A DNA stretch of 64,000 nucleotides from Sphingopyxis sp. LK2115 (GTDB lineage Bacteria > Pseudomonadota > Alphaproteobacteria > Sphingomonadales > Sphingomonadaceae), in assembly GCF_014595975.1 (NCBI RefSeq), contig NZ_JABWGQ010000060.1, positions 62,001 through 126,000 on the forward strand. The letters run 5' to 3'. Below the pieces are notes generated by a model. That model made no database searches, had not been told where the DNA came from, and saw only the letters and a list, made by a program, of their open reading frames with translations. Each line of letters opens with the position of its first letter. Positions within the stretch are counted from its first letter, which is position 1. Positions 44,365 through 53,681 of this stretch are shown piece by piece. Position numbers and translations under genes: made by a program.

Positions 44365-45776
44365 CGCGCCTCGCCCCCCGCGCGTTCGACCAGCCCGCCG
44401 CCGAGCGCGACATAGAGGGTGACCAGATTGTCGACCTGCGCGCGGCGCAGCTCGATCAGCGCCTGTTCGGACGCAAACAGATTGCGTTCGGCGTCGAGCA
44501 CTTCGAGATAGGTCGAAACGCCTTCCCGGTACCGTTTGCGCGCGAGGTCGGCGATCTGCCGCGTCGCGAGCGTGCCGCGTTCCTGCGCCGCCACCTGCTC
44601 CGCGAGATAGCGCCGCGCTGCGAGCGCGTCGGCGACTTCGCGGAAGGCGCCTTGCACGGTCCGTTCATAGGTGGCGACGGCGATGTCCTCGCGCGCCTGG
44701 GCGACGGTCAGATTGCCTTGCCGCCGCCCGAAATCGAAGATCGGCAGGCTGATCGACGGACCGAAGCTCCAGGTCATCCCATCGTCGCCGAACAGATCGT
44801 CGAGCGCGCCCGACGCAAAGCCGAAACTGCCGGTGAGCGATATCGACGGGAAAAAGGCGGCGCGCGCTGCGCCGACATTGGCGCGCGCGGCGCGCAGCCG
44901 TTCCTCGGCCGCGACGATATCCGGGCGGGCGACAAGCAGGTCCGACGGCAGACCTGCGGTCAGCGCGGGCGCCCCGGCCTGAGCGACAAGCGGGAGCGGC
45001 GCGGGCAGGGGGGCGGTCACCGGACCGCCGGTCAGCACGGCGAGGAAATTGTCGGCCTGCGCCTTGCCGAGTTTCAGACTGGCAAGCTGCGTCTCTGCCT
45101 GCGTCAGCAGCGTTTCCGACTGGCGATAGTCGAGCGCCGAGGTGACCCCGGCGTCGAGGCGGCGCTTGGCGATGCGCAGCCCTTCCTTGCGGCTCGTCAC
45201 TGTCGCTTCGGCAAGCTCGATCTGCTCCTCGGCGCCGCGCGAGGCGAAATAGGTCGAGGCAACGTCGCGGACGAGCGCAAGGCGAAAGGCGCGCTCGGCC
45301 GCCTCGGTCGCGAGATATTGGCTGCGCGCCGCTTCGGAAAGATTCTTGACGCGCCCCCAGAAATCGAGCTCGAACGAGGTGACCCCGACGCCGACCGAAT
45401 AGCGGTTCGTCGTATCGGTGCCCGCGCCGGTCAGCGACGGACCGCGGGTTCGCGTCGCGTCGGCGCTGGCGCCGATGGTCGGCAGGCGATCGGCCGCCTG
45501 GATGCGATAGAGGCCGCGCGCCTCCTCGATCTGCGCCACCGCAACGGCCAGGTCGCGGTTATGGGCAACCGCCTCGGCGATCAGCGCTTCGAGCCGCGGA
45601 TCGGCAAAGAAATCGCGCCAAGCGATATCGGTCGCGCGCTGGCCGGGCGTCACGTCGCCCGCGAAATCAGCGGGATAATCGGCCGCGGTCGCCAGCGGCG
45701 GCCGCTCGTGCGGTGGCGCCATGTTCACGCATCCAGCGAGCGTGGTCGCTGCGGCGAGCGCAATCAGCTTACGCAT
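44361..45776 (-). CDS. RND efflux outer-membrane lipoprotein (NodT family)
   Basis: A 471-residue TolC-like channel. A lipobox (LAAATTLAGCVNMAPPHERP, Cys near 16) and two outer-membrane efflux repeats are visible: LIAEAVAHNRDLAVAVAQIE with RGLYRIQAADRLPTIGASAD, and LVARPDIVAAEERLRAARAN with GAARAAFFPSISLTGSFGFA. It forms the exit duct of the tripartite pump. It overlaps the permease gene by eight bases upstream and the alkC-like gene by four bases downstream. Confidence 0.95.
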   Translation of the reverse strand: MRKLIALAAATTLAGCVNMAPPHERPPLATAADYPADFAGDVTPGQRATDIAWRDFFADPRLEALIAEAVAHNRDLAVAVAQIEEARGLYRIQAADRLPTIGASADATRTRGPSLTGAGTDTTNRYSVGVGVTSFELDFWGRVKNLSEAARSQYLATEAAERAFRLALVRDVASTYFASRGAEEQIELAEATVTSRKEGLRIAKRRLDAGVTSALDYRQSETLLTQAETQLASLKLGKAQADNFLAVLTGGPVTAPLPAPLPLVAQAGAPALTAGLPSDLLVARPDIVAAEERLRAARANVGAARAAFFPSISLTGSFGFASGALDDLFGDDGMTWSFGPSISLPIFDFGRRQGNLTVAQAREDIAVATYERTVQGAFREVADALAARRYLAEQVAAQERGTLATRQIADLARKRYREGVSTYLEVLDAERNLFASEQALIELRRAQVDNLVTLYVALGGGLVERAGGEAR

Positions 45777-48700
45777 GGCCAGGCTCCTGATGATGGCCTT
45801 TCTCGGCGGGGGCGGGGGGACGCTTGCGGCTCAGCCACTTGCGCACCGACAGATAGAAGAGCGGGATGAAGAAGATGCCCAGCACCGTCGCGGCGATCAT
45901 CCCGCCCATCACGCCCGTTCCCACCGCTATGCGGCTGGCTGCGCCCGCGCCGGTCGCAATGACGAGCGGCACCATGCCGAGGATGAAGGCCAGGCTGGTC
46001 ATGATGATCGGCCTGAGGCGCAGCTTCACCGCCTCCATCACCGCGTCGAGCGTCGATTTGCCCTCGGCTTCCTGTTCGATCGCGAATTCGACGATCAGGA
46101 TCGCATTTTTCGCGGCAAGCCCGATGATCGTGATCAGGCCGACGTTGAAATAGATATCGGCCGACAGCCCGCGGAACATCGAGAAAAGCACCGCGCCAAG
46201 CACGCCCAGCGGCACCACCAGCAGCACCGCGACCGGCACCGACCAGCTTTCATAGAGCGCCGCGAGCAGCAGAAAGACGACGACCAGCGAAAGGCCCAGT
46301 AACATGCCGATCTGCCCCGCCGACTGCTTCTCTTCATAGGATATGCCGGTCCATTCATAGGAAAATCCCGCCGGCAGTTGTTCCGCCAGCCGCTCCATCT
46401 CGGCCATCGCCTCGCCGGTCGACTGGCCCGGCGCGGGTTCGCCCGAGATCGTCATCGCCGGATAACCGTTGTAACGTTGAAGCTGCGGAGGTTCGGCCGA
46501 CCATTCGGCCTTGCTGAACGAACCAAAGGGCACCATGTCGCCCGTCGCGCTGCGCACGCGCAGGTCGAGCACATCCTGCGGCGTCATCCGGTTGGCCGCG
46601 TCGGCCTGGAGCAGCACGCGCAGCACGCGGCCTTCGCGCGTGAAGTCATTGGCATAAGCGCTGCCGAAACTGATCGCGAGCGTTGCATTCACGTCTCCAA
46701 TCGACAGACCCAGCGCGCGTGCCTGGATGCGGTCGATGTCGAGCTTCAGCACCGGGGCATCTTCCTGCCCCTCGGGCCGGACATTGGCGAGCAGCTTGCT
46801 CTGCATCGCGCCGCCGAGCATCTGGTTGCGCGCCGCGACCAGCGCGTCGCGCCCGTTCGCGCCGCGATCCTGCAGCTTGAAGGTAAAGCCGCTCGATGTG
46901 CCGAGTTCGGGAATCGACGGCGGGCTGAGCGAAAAGGCGAAGGCTTCCTTGATGCCCATCAACGTGCCCATCGCCTTGCCCGCGATCGCGTCGGCACTGT
47001 CGCCTTCGCCGGTGCGCTCGTCCCAGGGTTTCAGCGGGGTGAACATGATCGCATTCGCCTGCCCCTGGCCAAAGAAGCTGAAGCCGTTGACGAGGACGAT
47101 GTTCGCGACCTGCGGCTGTTCGGCGAAGAAGGCCTTGACCTGTTTCGTCGCTTCGTTGGTGCGCTGCGTCGTGGCGCCGGGCGGCGCCTGGATCACGGTG
47201 ATCAGATAACCCTGATCTTCCTGCGGCAGAAAGGATCCGGGCAGGCGGAAGAACAGCAGCGCGGTCACCGCGACCATCGCGACGAACACGCCAAGCCAGC
47301 GCAGCGGCGCGGCGAGCATTCTGCCCACGCTGCGCTGATAGCGGTTGGTCGTGCGCCCGAACCATTCGTTGAAGCGCGCAAAGAAGCGATCGAAGAACAC
47401 GCCGACGGGCCCCGTCCGCTGCGTCTGGTCGTGCGGCTTCAGCATCGTTGCGCAGAGCGCCGGCGTCAGCGTGAGCGCGAGCAGGGCCGAGAAGGCGATC
47501 GAGATCGCCAGCGTCATCGAAAACTGGCGATAGATGCCGCCGGTCGATCCGGGGAAGAAGGCCATCGGGATGAACACCGCGATCAGCACCAGCGTGATGC
47601 CGATGATCGCGCTGGTGATCTGCCCCATCGCTTTCACCGTCGCGTCATAGGGCGACAGATGTTCCTCGTTCATGATCCGCTCGACATTCTCGATCACGAC
47701 GATCGCATCGTCGACCAGAATGCCGATCGCCAGCACCATGCCGAACAGCGTCAGCAAGTTGATCGAAAAACCGAACATCCAGAGGCCGAGGCACGCGCCG
47801 GCGAGCGCGATCGGGACGACCACGGTCGGGATCACCGTCGCACGCCAGTTCTGCAGAAACAGGAACATGATGAGGAAGACGAGCACCATCGCCTCGACCA
47901 GCGTGATCACCACCTCTTCGATCGACAGCTGGATGAAGGGGGTGGTGTCATAGGGGATCGACCAGCCGATGTCGGGCGGGAAGCCTTTTTCCAGCTCTGC
48001 CATTTTCGCGCGCACGCCTTCGGCGGTCGCGAGCGCATTGGCGCCGGGGGTCAGCTGGACCGCAAGGCCCGCCATCGGCTTGCCGTTGAGTTCGGACGAA
48101 AAGAGATAGCTCGCCGAACCCAGCTCGACGCGGCCGACGTCGGCCAGCGTCACCGCCGACCCGTCGGGGTTGGCGCGCAGGATGATGCTTTCGAACTGTT
48201 CGGCTTTGGTGAAGCGGCCCTGCGTCGTGATCACGGCGTTGAGCTGCGCCCCATTGGCGATCGGCTGGTCGCCCAGCTGGCCGCCCGGCGTCTGGCTGTT
48301 CTGTTCCTGCACCGCGCCCAGCGCTTCGGCGGCGGAGAGATTGTAGGAAGCGAGCTTTTGCGGATCGAGCCAGATGCGCATCGCATATTCGGGCGCGAAC
48401 GCCTGGACGTTGCCGACACCATTCACGCGCCTGAGCTCGTCGAGCACGCGCGTGTTGGCGAAATTATTGACCTCCATCGGGTCGGTGTTGCCGCTTTTCG
48501 ACGTGATCGCGACGATCAGCAGAAAGCCCGAATTGGCTTCGGTCACCGAAATGCCCTGGCGTCGCACATCTTCGGGAAGGCGCTGCTCGACGCGGCGCAG
48601 GCGGTTCTGCACCTCCATCTGCGCATTGTCGATGTCGGTGCCCGCCTCGAAGGTCAGGGTGATCGACGCGGTGCCGTTGGATTCGCTGGTCGAGGCCATG

Positions 48701-48933
48701 TAGAGGAAGCCCTCGACGCCGTTCAGCTCCTGTTCGATGACCTGCGTGACATTCTGCTCGAGCGTGCTTGCATCGGCGCCGGGATAGGTCACGCCGATCG
48801 TCAGCGATGGCGGTGCGACCGACGGATATTGCTCGACGGGCAAGCCGCGCAGGGCGATGATCCCGGCAAGCAGGATGCCGATGGCGATGACCCAGGAAAA
48901 AATGGGCCGGTCGATGAAAAAGCGGGGGGTCAT
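45769..48933 (-). CDS. RND multidrug efflux permease (HAE1, AcrB/MexB-like)
   Basis: A 1054-residue proton-driven trimeric pump. FFIDRPIFSWVIAIGILLAG is the canonical start, GIVVDDAIVVIENVERIMNE is replaced here by the matching LVDDAIVVIENVERIMNEEH with the two proton-relay Asp in TM4, and GVLGAVLFSMFRGLSADIYF and GTGVMGGMIAATVLGIFFIP are C-terminal blocks. Substrates unknown; the HAE1 class exports hydrophobic drugs and dyes. It lies between adaptor and channel genes, seven bases after the adaptor. Confidence 0.97.
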   Translation of the reverse strand: MTPRFFIDRPIFSWVIAIGILLAGIIALRGLPVEQYPSVAPPSLTIGVTYPGADASTLEQNVTQVIEQELNGVEGFLYMASTSESNGTASITLTFEAGTDIDNAQMEVQNRLRRVEQRLPEDVRRQGISVTEANSGFLLIVAITSKSGNTDPMEVNNFANTRVLDELRRVNGVGNVQAFAPEYAMRIWLDPQKLASYNLSAAEALGAVQEQNSQTPGGQLGDQPIANGAQLNAVITTQGRFTKAEQFESIILRANPDGSAVTLADVGRVELGSASYLFSSELNGKPMAGLAVQLTPGANALATAEGVRAKMAELEKGFPPDIGWSIPYDTTPFIQLSIEEVVITLVEAMVLVFLIMFLFLQNWRATVIPTVVVPIALAGACLGLWMFGFSINLLTLFGMVLAIGILVDDAIVVIENVERIMNEEHLSPYDATVKAMGQITSAIIGITLVLIAVFIPMAFFPGSTGGIYRQFSMTLAISIAFSALLALTLTPALCATMLKPHDQTQRTGPVGVFFDRFFARFNEWFGRTTNRYQRSVGRMLAAPLRWLGVFVAMVAVTALLFFRLPGSFLPQEDQGYLITVIQAPPGATTQRTNEATKQVKAFFAEQPQVANIVLVNGFSFFGQGQANAIMFTPLKPWDERTGEGDSADAIAGKAMGTLMGIKEAFAFSLSPPSIPELGTSSGFTFKLQDRGANGRDALVAARNQMLGGAMQSKLLANVRPEGQEDAPVLKLDIDRIQARALGLSIGDVNATLAISFGSAYANDFTREGRVLRVLLQADAANRMTPQDVLDLRVRSATGDMVPFGSFSKAEWSAEPPQLQRYNGYPAMTISGEPAPGQSTGEAMAEMERLAEQLPAGFSYEWTGISYEEKQSAGQIGMLLGLSLVVVFLLLAALYESWSVPVAVLLVVPLGVLGAVLFSMFRGLSADIYFNVGLITIIGLAAKNAILIVEFAIEQEAEGKSTLDAVMEAVKLRLRPIIMTSLAFILGMVPLVIATGAGAASRIAVGTGVMGGMIAATVLGIFFIPLFYLSVRKWLSRKRPPAPAEKGHHQEPGHA

Positions 48934-48939
48934 GCCGGA

Positions 48940-50094
48940 TCAGCGCTTTGCGGGCGGCGTCGACGCCGTTCCCTTGGGCGGCGCGATGCGCACCGGCTGG
49001 CCCGGCTGCACCTTTTGCAGCCCGTCGACGATCACCCGGTCGCCGGGTTTCAGCCCGTCGAGCACCGCCCATTGGCCCGCGACCATCGCGCCGAGCTTGA
49101 TCGGGCGCGGCGTCGCAACATTTTTCGCATCGAGCACCATCACGCTCGCGTTGTCGGCCGTCAGCCTGACCGCACGCTGCGGGATCAGCATCCCGTCGGC
49201 ACGGTTGCCGGCAAAGATGCGCGCGCGCACGAACTGACCGGGGAGGAGCGCCGCGTTGGGGTTGGGGAACTCGGCGCGCAGCGCGGCGGTCCCCGTCGCC
49301 TCGTCGATCGACAGGTCGAGGAAGTCGAGATGGCCGACGACCGGATAGGCGCTGCCGTCCTCGAGGATAAGCTGGACTTCGACCCTTTCGAGCCGCGGCG
49401 CGCTGATCCGGCCCGATCCCATGTCGCGGCGCGTCGCCAGCAGGTCCGAGCTCGACTGGCCAAAATTGACGTAGACGCGGTCGATCTGTTCGATGGTCGT
49501 CAGCAGCGTGCCCTGCGCCGCGCTGACGAGCGCACCCTCGGTCACTTCGGCGCGGCGCGCGCGGCCTGAAATCGGCGCGGTGACCGACGCATAGCCGAGG
49601 TTGAGCCGCGCCGATTCAAGATTGGCCTGCGCCGCCTGGACATCGGCTTCGGCGGTGCGTTGCGCGGCGACGGCGGCGTCATATTCCTGCCTGCCGATCG
49701 CCTGGTCGGCGAGCAGCGGCTGATAGCGCGCAACCACCTGCCGCGCGTTCGCCGCCGTCGCCTGGGCGCGGGCCAGCTGCGCGCGCGCGGCATTGGCGTT
49801 CGCGATCAGCTGGCGCGGGTCGATACGGAAAAGCGCGGTGCCCGCGCGGACGAAACTGCCTTCGTCGAACAGGCGGCGTTCGACGATGCCGTCGACACGC
49901 GCCCGAACCTCCGACGTCCGATATGCCTGGACGCGGCCGGGTAGCTCGATCACATTGGGCACGGTCTGCGCGCGGACGGTGACGATATTCACTTCGGGCG
50001 GCGGCGGCGCGGATGGCGCTTCGGACGAGCAACTGGCCAGCAGCAGGGCAATTGCGGCGCCGATGGCGCAGCGGGGAGGAGAGACGCGACTCAT
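48940..50094 (-). CDS. RND efflux periplasmic adaptor
   Basis: A 384-residue membrane-fusion lipoprotein (AIALLLASCSSEAPSAPPPP, Cys near 21). It shows the usual order of barrel, lipoyl and hairpin domains: ELPGRVQAYRTSEVRARVDG, IVERRLFDEGSFVRAGTALF, the alpha-hairpin rich in Ala/Gln, then GYASVTAPISGRARRAEVTE. It joins the inner-membrane pump to the outer channel. The ATG at 50094 has AGGGG upstream. Divergent from a TetR gene, with a palindromic operator between. Confidence 0.95.
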   Translation of the reverse strand: MSRVSPPRCAIGAAIALLLASCSSEAPSAPPPPEVNIVTVRAQTVPNVIELPGRVQAYRTSEVRARVDGIVERRLFDEGSFVRAGTALFRIDPRQLIANANAARAQLARAQATAANARQVVARYQPLLADQAIGRQEYDAAVAAQRTAEADVQAAQANLESARLNLGYASVTAPISGRARRAEVTEGALVSAAQGTLLTTIEQIDRVYVNFGQSSSDLLATRRDMGSGRISAPRLERVEVQLILEDGSAYPVVGHLDFLDLSIDEATGTAALRAEFPNPNAALLPGQFVRARIFAGNRADGMLIPQRAVRLTADNASVMVLDAKNVATPRPIKLGAMVAGQWAVLDGLKPGDRVIVDGLQKVQPGQPVRIAPPKGTASTPPAKR

Positions 50095-50162
50095 GTTGAC
50101 CCCTGAATATTCGCTGTTGTGCGGGATGTTTTTATAGGCGAAAGCTTGCGCCGACAGCGCTG

Positions 50163-50178
50163 TGTAATTCAAATTACA
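50163..50178. promoter_or_regulatory. Candidate TetR operator TGTAATT-CA-AATTACA
   Basis: A perfect inverted repeat with seven-base arms and a two-base spacer in the 113-base gap between the divergent tetR and efflux genes. A second palindrome ACAGCGCTGT abuts it at 50154-50163, and TATAAA on the minus strand (50136-50131) could be the efflux -10. Control by the adjacent TetR protein is inferred. Confidence 0.65.
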
Positions 50179-50207
50179 GTCGTGGGCAAGGGAGGAGGAT
50201 CGAAAAA

Positions 50208-50852
50208 TTGACCGAGCCGGGAACGACCTTATCTCAAAGAGATACAGGATCACCGCGCGAACGGCGGCACAATGCGATTCTGGATGCGGCAGAGGCTCTG
50301 TTCCTCGAACAGGGTTATGACCGCACCAGTCTGGCCGATATTGTCCGGCGTTCGGGTGGCTCTCTGGCGACGCTTTATGACCTTTTCGGGAACAAGCAGG
50401 GCCTGCTGCGGGCCATGGCGACGCGGTGGTCCGAGGAGACGGCGTTCTGCCCCCCCGATCCGGCGGCGACCGCGGCCATGTCGAACGTGGACATTCTTAA
50501 AAGCTATGCCTACCGGCAGAGCGATGCGATGCAATCGCCGCGCGCGATCGCACTCATGCGCATGCTGGTGTCGGAAAGCGTGCGCGACCGTGATTTTGCA
50601 GTCGGCATCTATCGCGATATCCATCTGCCCGCGATCGCCGAGTTGACCGAGCTTTTCACCCGTTGGGCGGCGGCGGGCGAGGCCGACATCGACGATCCCG
50701 AAGCCGCGGCGAAATTGTTCCTCAACATCGTATTCGGCGATTCGATGCTCAACGCGCTGGCGGGAATCGAGGAAGAATGGCTGGGCAGGGAAGAGATCGA
50801 CTGGCGCCTTCGGCCGTTCATATCGCATTTCAGGATATGCCAGTTTCATTGA
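50208..50852 (+). CDS. TetR/AcrR-family repressor of the efflux operon
   Basis: A 214-residue regulator. RERRHNAILDAAEALFLEQG and DRTSLADIVRRSGGSLATLY form the N-terminal helix-turn-helix, with DLFGNKQGLLRAMATRWSEE completing it; the C-terminal ligand domain is of the TetR_C type with IDWRLRPFISHF near the end. A TTG start at 50208 follows GGGAGGAGGA. The divergent layout with the RND operon and the palindrome at 50163 suggest local repression of both. Confidence 0.92.
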   Translation: MTEPGTTLSQRDTGSPRERRHNAILDAAEALFLEQGYDRTSLADIVRRSGGSLATLYDLFGNKQGLLRAMATRWSEETAFCPPDPAATAAMSNVDILKSYAYRQSDAMQSPRAIALMRMLVSESVRDRDFAVGIYRDIHLPAIAELTELFTRWAAAGEADIDDPEAAAKLFLNIVFGDSMLNALAGIEEEWLGREEIDWRLRPFISHFRICQFH

Positions 50853-51256
50853 CACGGCTGTCAATGGCCGAAAGCATTGGGCTTCCTCCCCTCGGGTAAG
50901 CGCCGTCGCCTGGCCAGTTCCCCTGCCAGCGGCGGTGTCCGCGCCTCGCCCGTCGGCGCGGCGGCGGTGCGCGAGTTGCATCTCTTTTTTTGCGCTCCGG
51001 CCGGCCGCCAGCCGGGCGGTGATGGTGCTGATGCTCTTGCTGATGCGCCGTGACTTCGCCCGCGACCATCCGCTTGCAATCGCCACGGCGCGCAAGTAAA
51101 GGCCGCTGTCATTCGGACAGATGCGCCGTTTTGCTTCCGCCTTTCGCCGACATGTTCGGGGAGGGTGGACGGACTGTTGCCCGAAGCGCGCTTGACGCGC
51201 CGGGGACGACGACCCATCTGGCCGGTAACTTTGACGCTTACGAGGACGGAACGGAC
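50853..51256. other. 404-base spacer between tetR and secE with no convincing gene
   Basis: No ORF here has family character. It includes an eight-T-rich run near 50989 (on the plus strand), a GC-rich inverted-repeat stretch near 51000-51020, and a 25-codon reading frame at about 51022-51099 rich in Met/Leu/Val. No tRNA-Trp, often placed before secE, was seen. Confidence 0.5.
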
Positions 51257-51454
51257 ATGGCGAAAGTCAAAATCGGCGAATTCGTCAATCAGGTGAAGAC
51301 CGAAGCTGGCAAGATCGTCTGGCCCACCGGCCGCGAAACGGTGCAGACGACGATCCTGGTGCTGATCATGGCCACGATCCTGTCGCTTTTCTTCCTCGGC
51401 GTCGATACGGTTTTCAGTTACATCGTCAGCTGGCTGACGTCGCTCGCGCGCTAA
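51257..51454 (+). CDS. secE: Preprotein translocase subunit SecE
   Basis: A 65-residue single-helix SecE. MAKVKIGEFVNQVKTEAGKI followed by VWPTGRETVQTTILVLIMAT is the cytoplasmic amphipathic helix and transmembrane start; LFFLGVDTVFSYIVSWLTSL completes the membrane segment. It clamps SecY in the SecYEG channel. A longer frame begins at 51050 but adds no motif. nusG follows after 34 bases, the conserved order. Confidence 0.95.
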   Translation: MAKVKIGEFVNQVKTEAGKIVWPTGRETVQTTILVLIMATILSLFFLGVDTVFSYIVSWLTSLAR

Positions 51455-51488
51455 AGCTCGCGGCTTTCACGACAGGATACGGATCATT

Positions 51489-52025
51489 ATGGCGCGCTGG
51501 TACATCATTCACGCCTATTCGGGTTTCGAGAACAAGGTTCGCGATTCGGTGCTCGCCGAAGCCGAACGCATGGGGCTCACCGACTTTGTCGAGGCGGTCG
51601 AGGTGCCGGTCGAAACCGTGACCGAGGTCAAGCGCGGCAAGAAGGTTCAGGCCGAGCGCAAATTCTTCCCCGGTTACGTCCTCGCCAAGCTGACGATGAC
51701 CGACGATGTCTATCACCTCGTCAAGAATACGCCGAAGGTCACGGGCTTTCTGGGGTCGTCGGGCAAGCCGCAGGCGATCAGCGAGGCCGAAGCCGCGCGC
51801 ATCCTGAACAGCAAGGAAGAGGCCGCGGCGCGTCCGAAGACGGAAATCCGCGTCGATTATGAAATCGGCGATCAGGTCAAGGTGCTCGAAGGCCCGTTCG
51901 CCAGCTTCAACGGCGTCGTCGAGGAACTCGACTTCGACAAGGCGCGCGTCAAGGTCAGCGTTTCGATCTTTGGTCGCGCCACGCCGGTCGAACTCGATTT
52001 CGAGCAGGTGGAACGGATGAAATAA
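51489..52025 (+). CDS. nusG: Transcription termination/antitermination factor NusG
   Basis: A 178-residue NusG with an N-terminal NGN domain ([40 protein letters not shown]) and a C-terminal KOW domain ([40 protein letters not shown]). It binds RNA polymerase, Rho and ribosome S10. Immediately followed by a large palindromic element instead of rplK. Confidence 0.97.
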   Translation: MARWYIIHAYSGFENKVRDSVLAEAERMGLTDFVEAVEVPVETVTEVKRGKKVQAERKFFPGYVLAKLTMTDDVYHLVKNTPKVTGFLGSSGKPQAISEAEAARILNSKEEAAARPKTEIRVDYEIGDQVKVLEGPFASFNGVVEELDFDKARVKVSVSIFGRATPVELDFEQVERMK

Positions 52026-52026
52026 G

Positions 52027-52103
52027 CGTCGTCCCCGCGCAGGCGGGGGCCATCGGCCGCGTTGCGCTATGCCGACGGCGGCCCCCGCCTGCGCGGGGCG
52101 ACG
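52027..52103. repeat. Long GC-rich palindrome between nusG and tesB
   Basis: Arms CGTCGTCCCCGCGCAGGCGG (52027 on, 25 bases) and CGGCCCCCGCCTGCGCGGGG (52079-52103) pair over about 24 bases with a single bulge around a 27-base loop. No T-run follows. It may be a mobile REP-like repeat or a stem that ends or stabilises the secE-nusG transcript. Confidence 0.7.
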
Positions 52104-52123
52104 GATCAGGGGCAGGCCGTCAT

Positions 52124-53071
52124 ATGAGTTCCCTTTCTCCCGACGCGATTCAGGCCCGCATCGAACGCGCGCGCGAAATCCAGGCCGCCTTTTCGCCCGA
52201 AAAGGTCGTCGCGGCGGTGACGCGGCTGTTCGACCTCGAACCCGTGCCGGGGCTGGAGGATGAGTTCACCTTTCCCGCCTTTGCCAAGCCGACGCGCCAG
52301 CGAATCTTTGGCGGCCAGGTGATCGCGCAGGCGCTCGTCGCGGCGGCGCGCACCGTCGAACCCGGCAAGGCGGCGCATTCGCTCCACGCCTATTTCCTGC
52401 GCGGCGGCGACGAGGCCAAGCCGCTCCATTTCCGCGTCCACCGCGATTTCGACGGGCGCAGCTTCGCCAACCGCCGCGTCGTGGTTCGACAGGATGGCAA
52501 GGTGATCTTCAACCTGACCGCATCCTTTCACGCGCCCGAGCCGGGCGCGATGCACCAGGCGCCGATGCCCGACCTGCTGCCGCCCGAACAATGCGCCGAG
52601 TTCGTCGAGAATATGGCCGCCGACCCCAATGTCAGCGACGCGCAGCTTGACCGCATGGCGCGGCTGCGGCCGTTCGAGATCCGCAGTTTCCGTCCGCCCT
52701 CGACCGAAAAGGCCACAGCACATTATCAATGGTATCGGCTCGCGGCGCCGATCGGCGACGATCCGCTGCTCCACCGCGCTTTCCTTGCCTATGCCTCCGA
52801 CATGGGGCTGCTCTCCTCGTCGCTGTTGCCGCACGGTTTCACCTGGTCGACGCCGGGGCTGTTTTCGACCAGCCTCGACCATGCGATGTGGTTTCACGAC
52901 GACATCCGCGTCGACGACTGGTTCGTCTATGTCATGGACAGCGACTGGACCGGCGGCAGCCGCGGCATCAATCGCGGGCTGATCTACCGCCGGGACGGCA
53001 CGCTGATCGCCTCGGCGATGCAGGAAGGCCTGCTGCGCCTCACGCGGCCCGAAGGCGCGGCTGGCGGATAG
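52124..53071 (+). CDS. tesB: Acyl-CoA thioesterase II (TesB-type)
   Basis: A 315-residue double-hotdog thioesterase that hydrolyses medium- to long-chain acyl-CoA. RQRIFGGQVIAQALVAAART is the first hotdog core; DMGLLSSSLLPHGFTWSTPG, SLDHAMWFHDDIRVDDWFVY (with the catalytic Asp region) and DSDWTGGSRGINRGLIYRRD are the second. Normal length. Its position between nusG and rplK is unusual and probably reflects an insertion marked by the palindrome at 52027. Confidence 0.95.
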   Translation: MSSLSPDAIQARIERAREIQAAFSPEKVVAAVTRLFDLEPVPGLEDEFTFPAFAKPTRQRIFGGQVIAQALVAAARTVEPGKAAHSLHAYFLRGGDEAKPLHFRVHRDFDGRSFANRRVVVRQDGKVIFNLTASFHAPEPGAMHQAPMPDLLPPEQCAEFVENMAADPNVSDAQLDRMARLRPFEIRSFRPPSTEKATAHYQWYRLAAPIGDDPLLHRAFLAYASDMGLLSSSLLPHGFTWSTPGLFSTSLDHAMWFHDDIRVDDWFVYVMDSDWTGGSRGINRGLIYRRDGTLIASAMQEGLLRLTRPEGAAGG

Positions 53072-53247
53072 GCAGCGATCGCGTCGGCGACCAATGCTTG
53101 CGTTTTCCAGCCATACCCGCTAACGGCGCCGCTTCGCATCAGACACGGGTGCGATTCCGCGCGGGAGGAGGGGTGATGCCCTCTGCTTGACCGCTTATTT
53201 TGAGCCCCGGACCCAGGTTCGGGGCGACAGAAAGAAAGGAGGCCGTC

Positions 53248-53679
53248 ATGGCCAAGAAGATCAGCGGCTATATCAAGCTGCAAGTTCCGGCGGGGACCGC
53301 GAACCCCTCGCCGCCGCTCGGGCCGGCGCTCGGTCAGCGCGGCGTCAACATCATGGAGTTCTGCAAGGCGTTCAACGCGGCGACCGACGGGCTTGAAAAG
53401 GGCACGCCGACGCCGACGATCATCACCGTCTATGCCGACAAGAGCTTTTCCTTCGTCACCAAGACGCCCCCGGCGACCTACCTCATCAAGAAGGCGGCGA
53501 ACCTGAAGTCGGGATCGAAGGAACCCGGCAAGATCAGCGGCGGCAAGATTGCGCGCTCGAAACTTGCCGAAATCGCCGAGATCAAGATGAAGGATCTCAA
53601 CGCCAACGACATCGAACAGGCGACGAAGATCATCGAAGGCAGCGCCCGCTCGATGGGCCTCGAAGTGACGGAGGGCTGA
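53248..53679 (+). CDS. rplK: 50S ribosomal protein L11
   Basis: A 143-residue L11. [20 protein letters not shown] followed by [20 protein letters not shown] is the N-terminal domain, and [20 protein letters not shown] the rRNA-binding C-terminal part. It organises the GTPase-associated centre. A strong AAAGGAGG site lies before the ATG. A short hairpin of GCCCCG/CGGGGC at about 53204-53224 lies in the leader. rplA follows after two bases. Confidence 0.98.
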   Translation: MAKKISGYIKLQVPAGTANPSPPLGPALGQRGVNIMEFCKAFNAATDGLEKGTPTPTIITVYADKSFSFVTKTPPATYLIKKAANLKSGSKEPGKISGGKIARSKLAEIAEIKMKDLNANDIEQATKIIEGSARSMGLEVTEG

Positions 53680-53681
53680 CC

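Noticed and set aside
46378..49569. A 1063-codon open frame antisense to the RND permease and adaptor
   Set aside because: The codon use and the highly charged, repetitive product (His/Arg/Asp-rich) are typical of an antisense shadow in GC-rich DNA; the opposite strand encodes clear families.
50900..51100. Stretch resembling a cobalamin riboswitch or His-leader peptide on the minus strand
   Set aside because: The conserved B12-box order is absent, and the His-rich frame has no amino-acid operon downstream.
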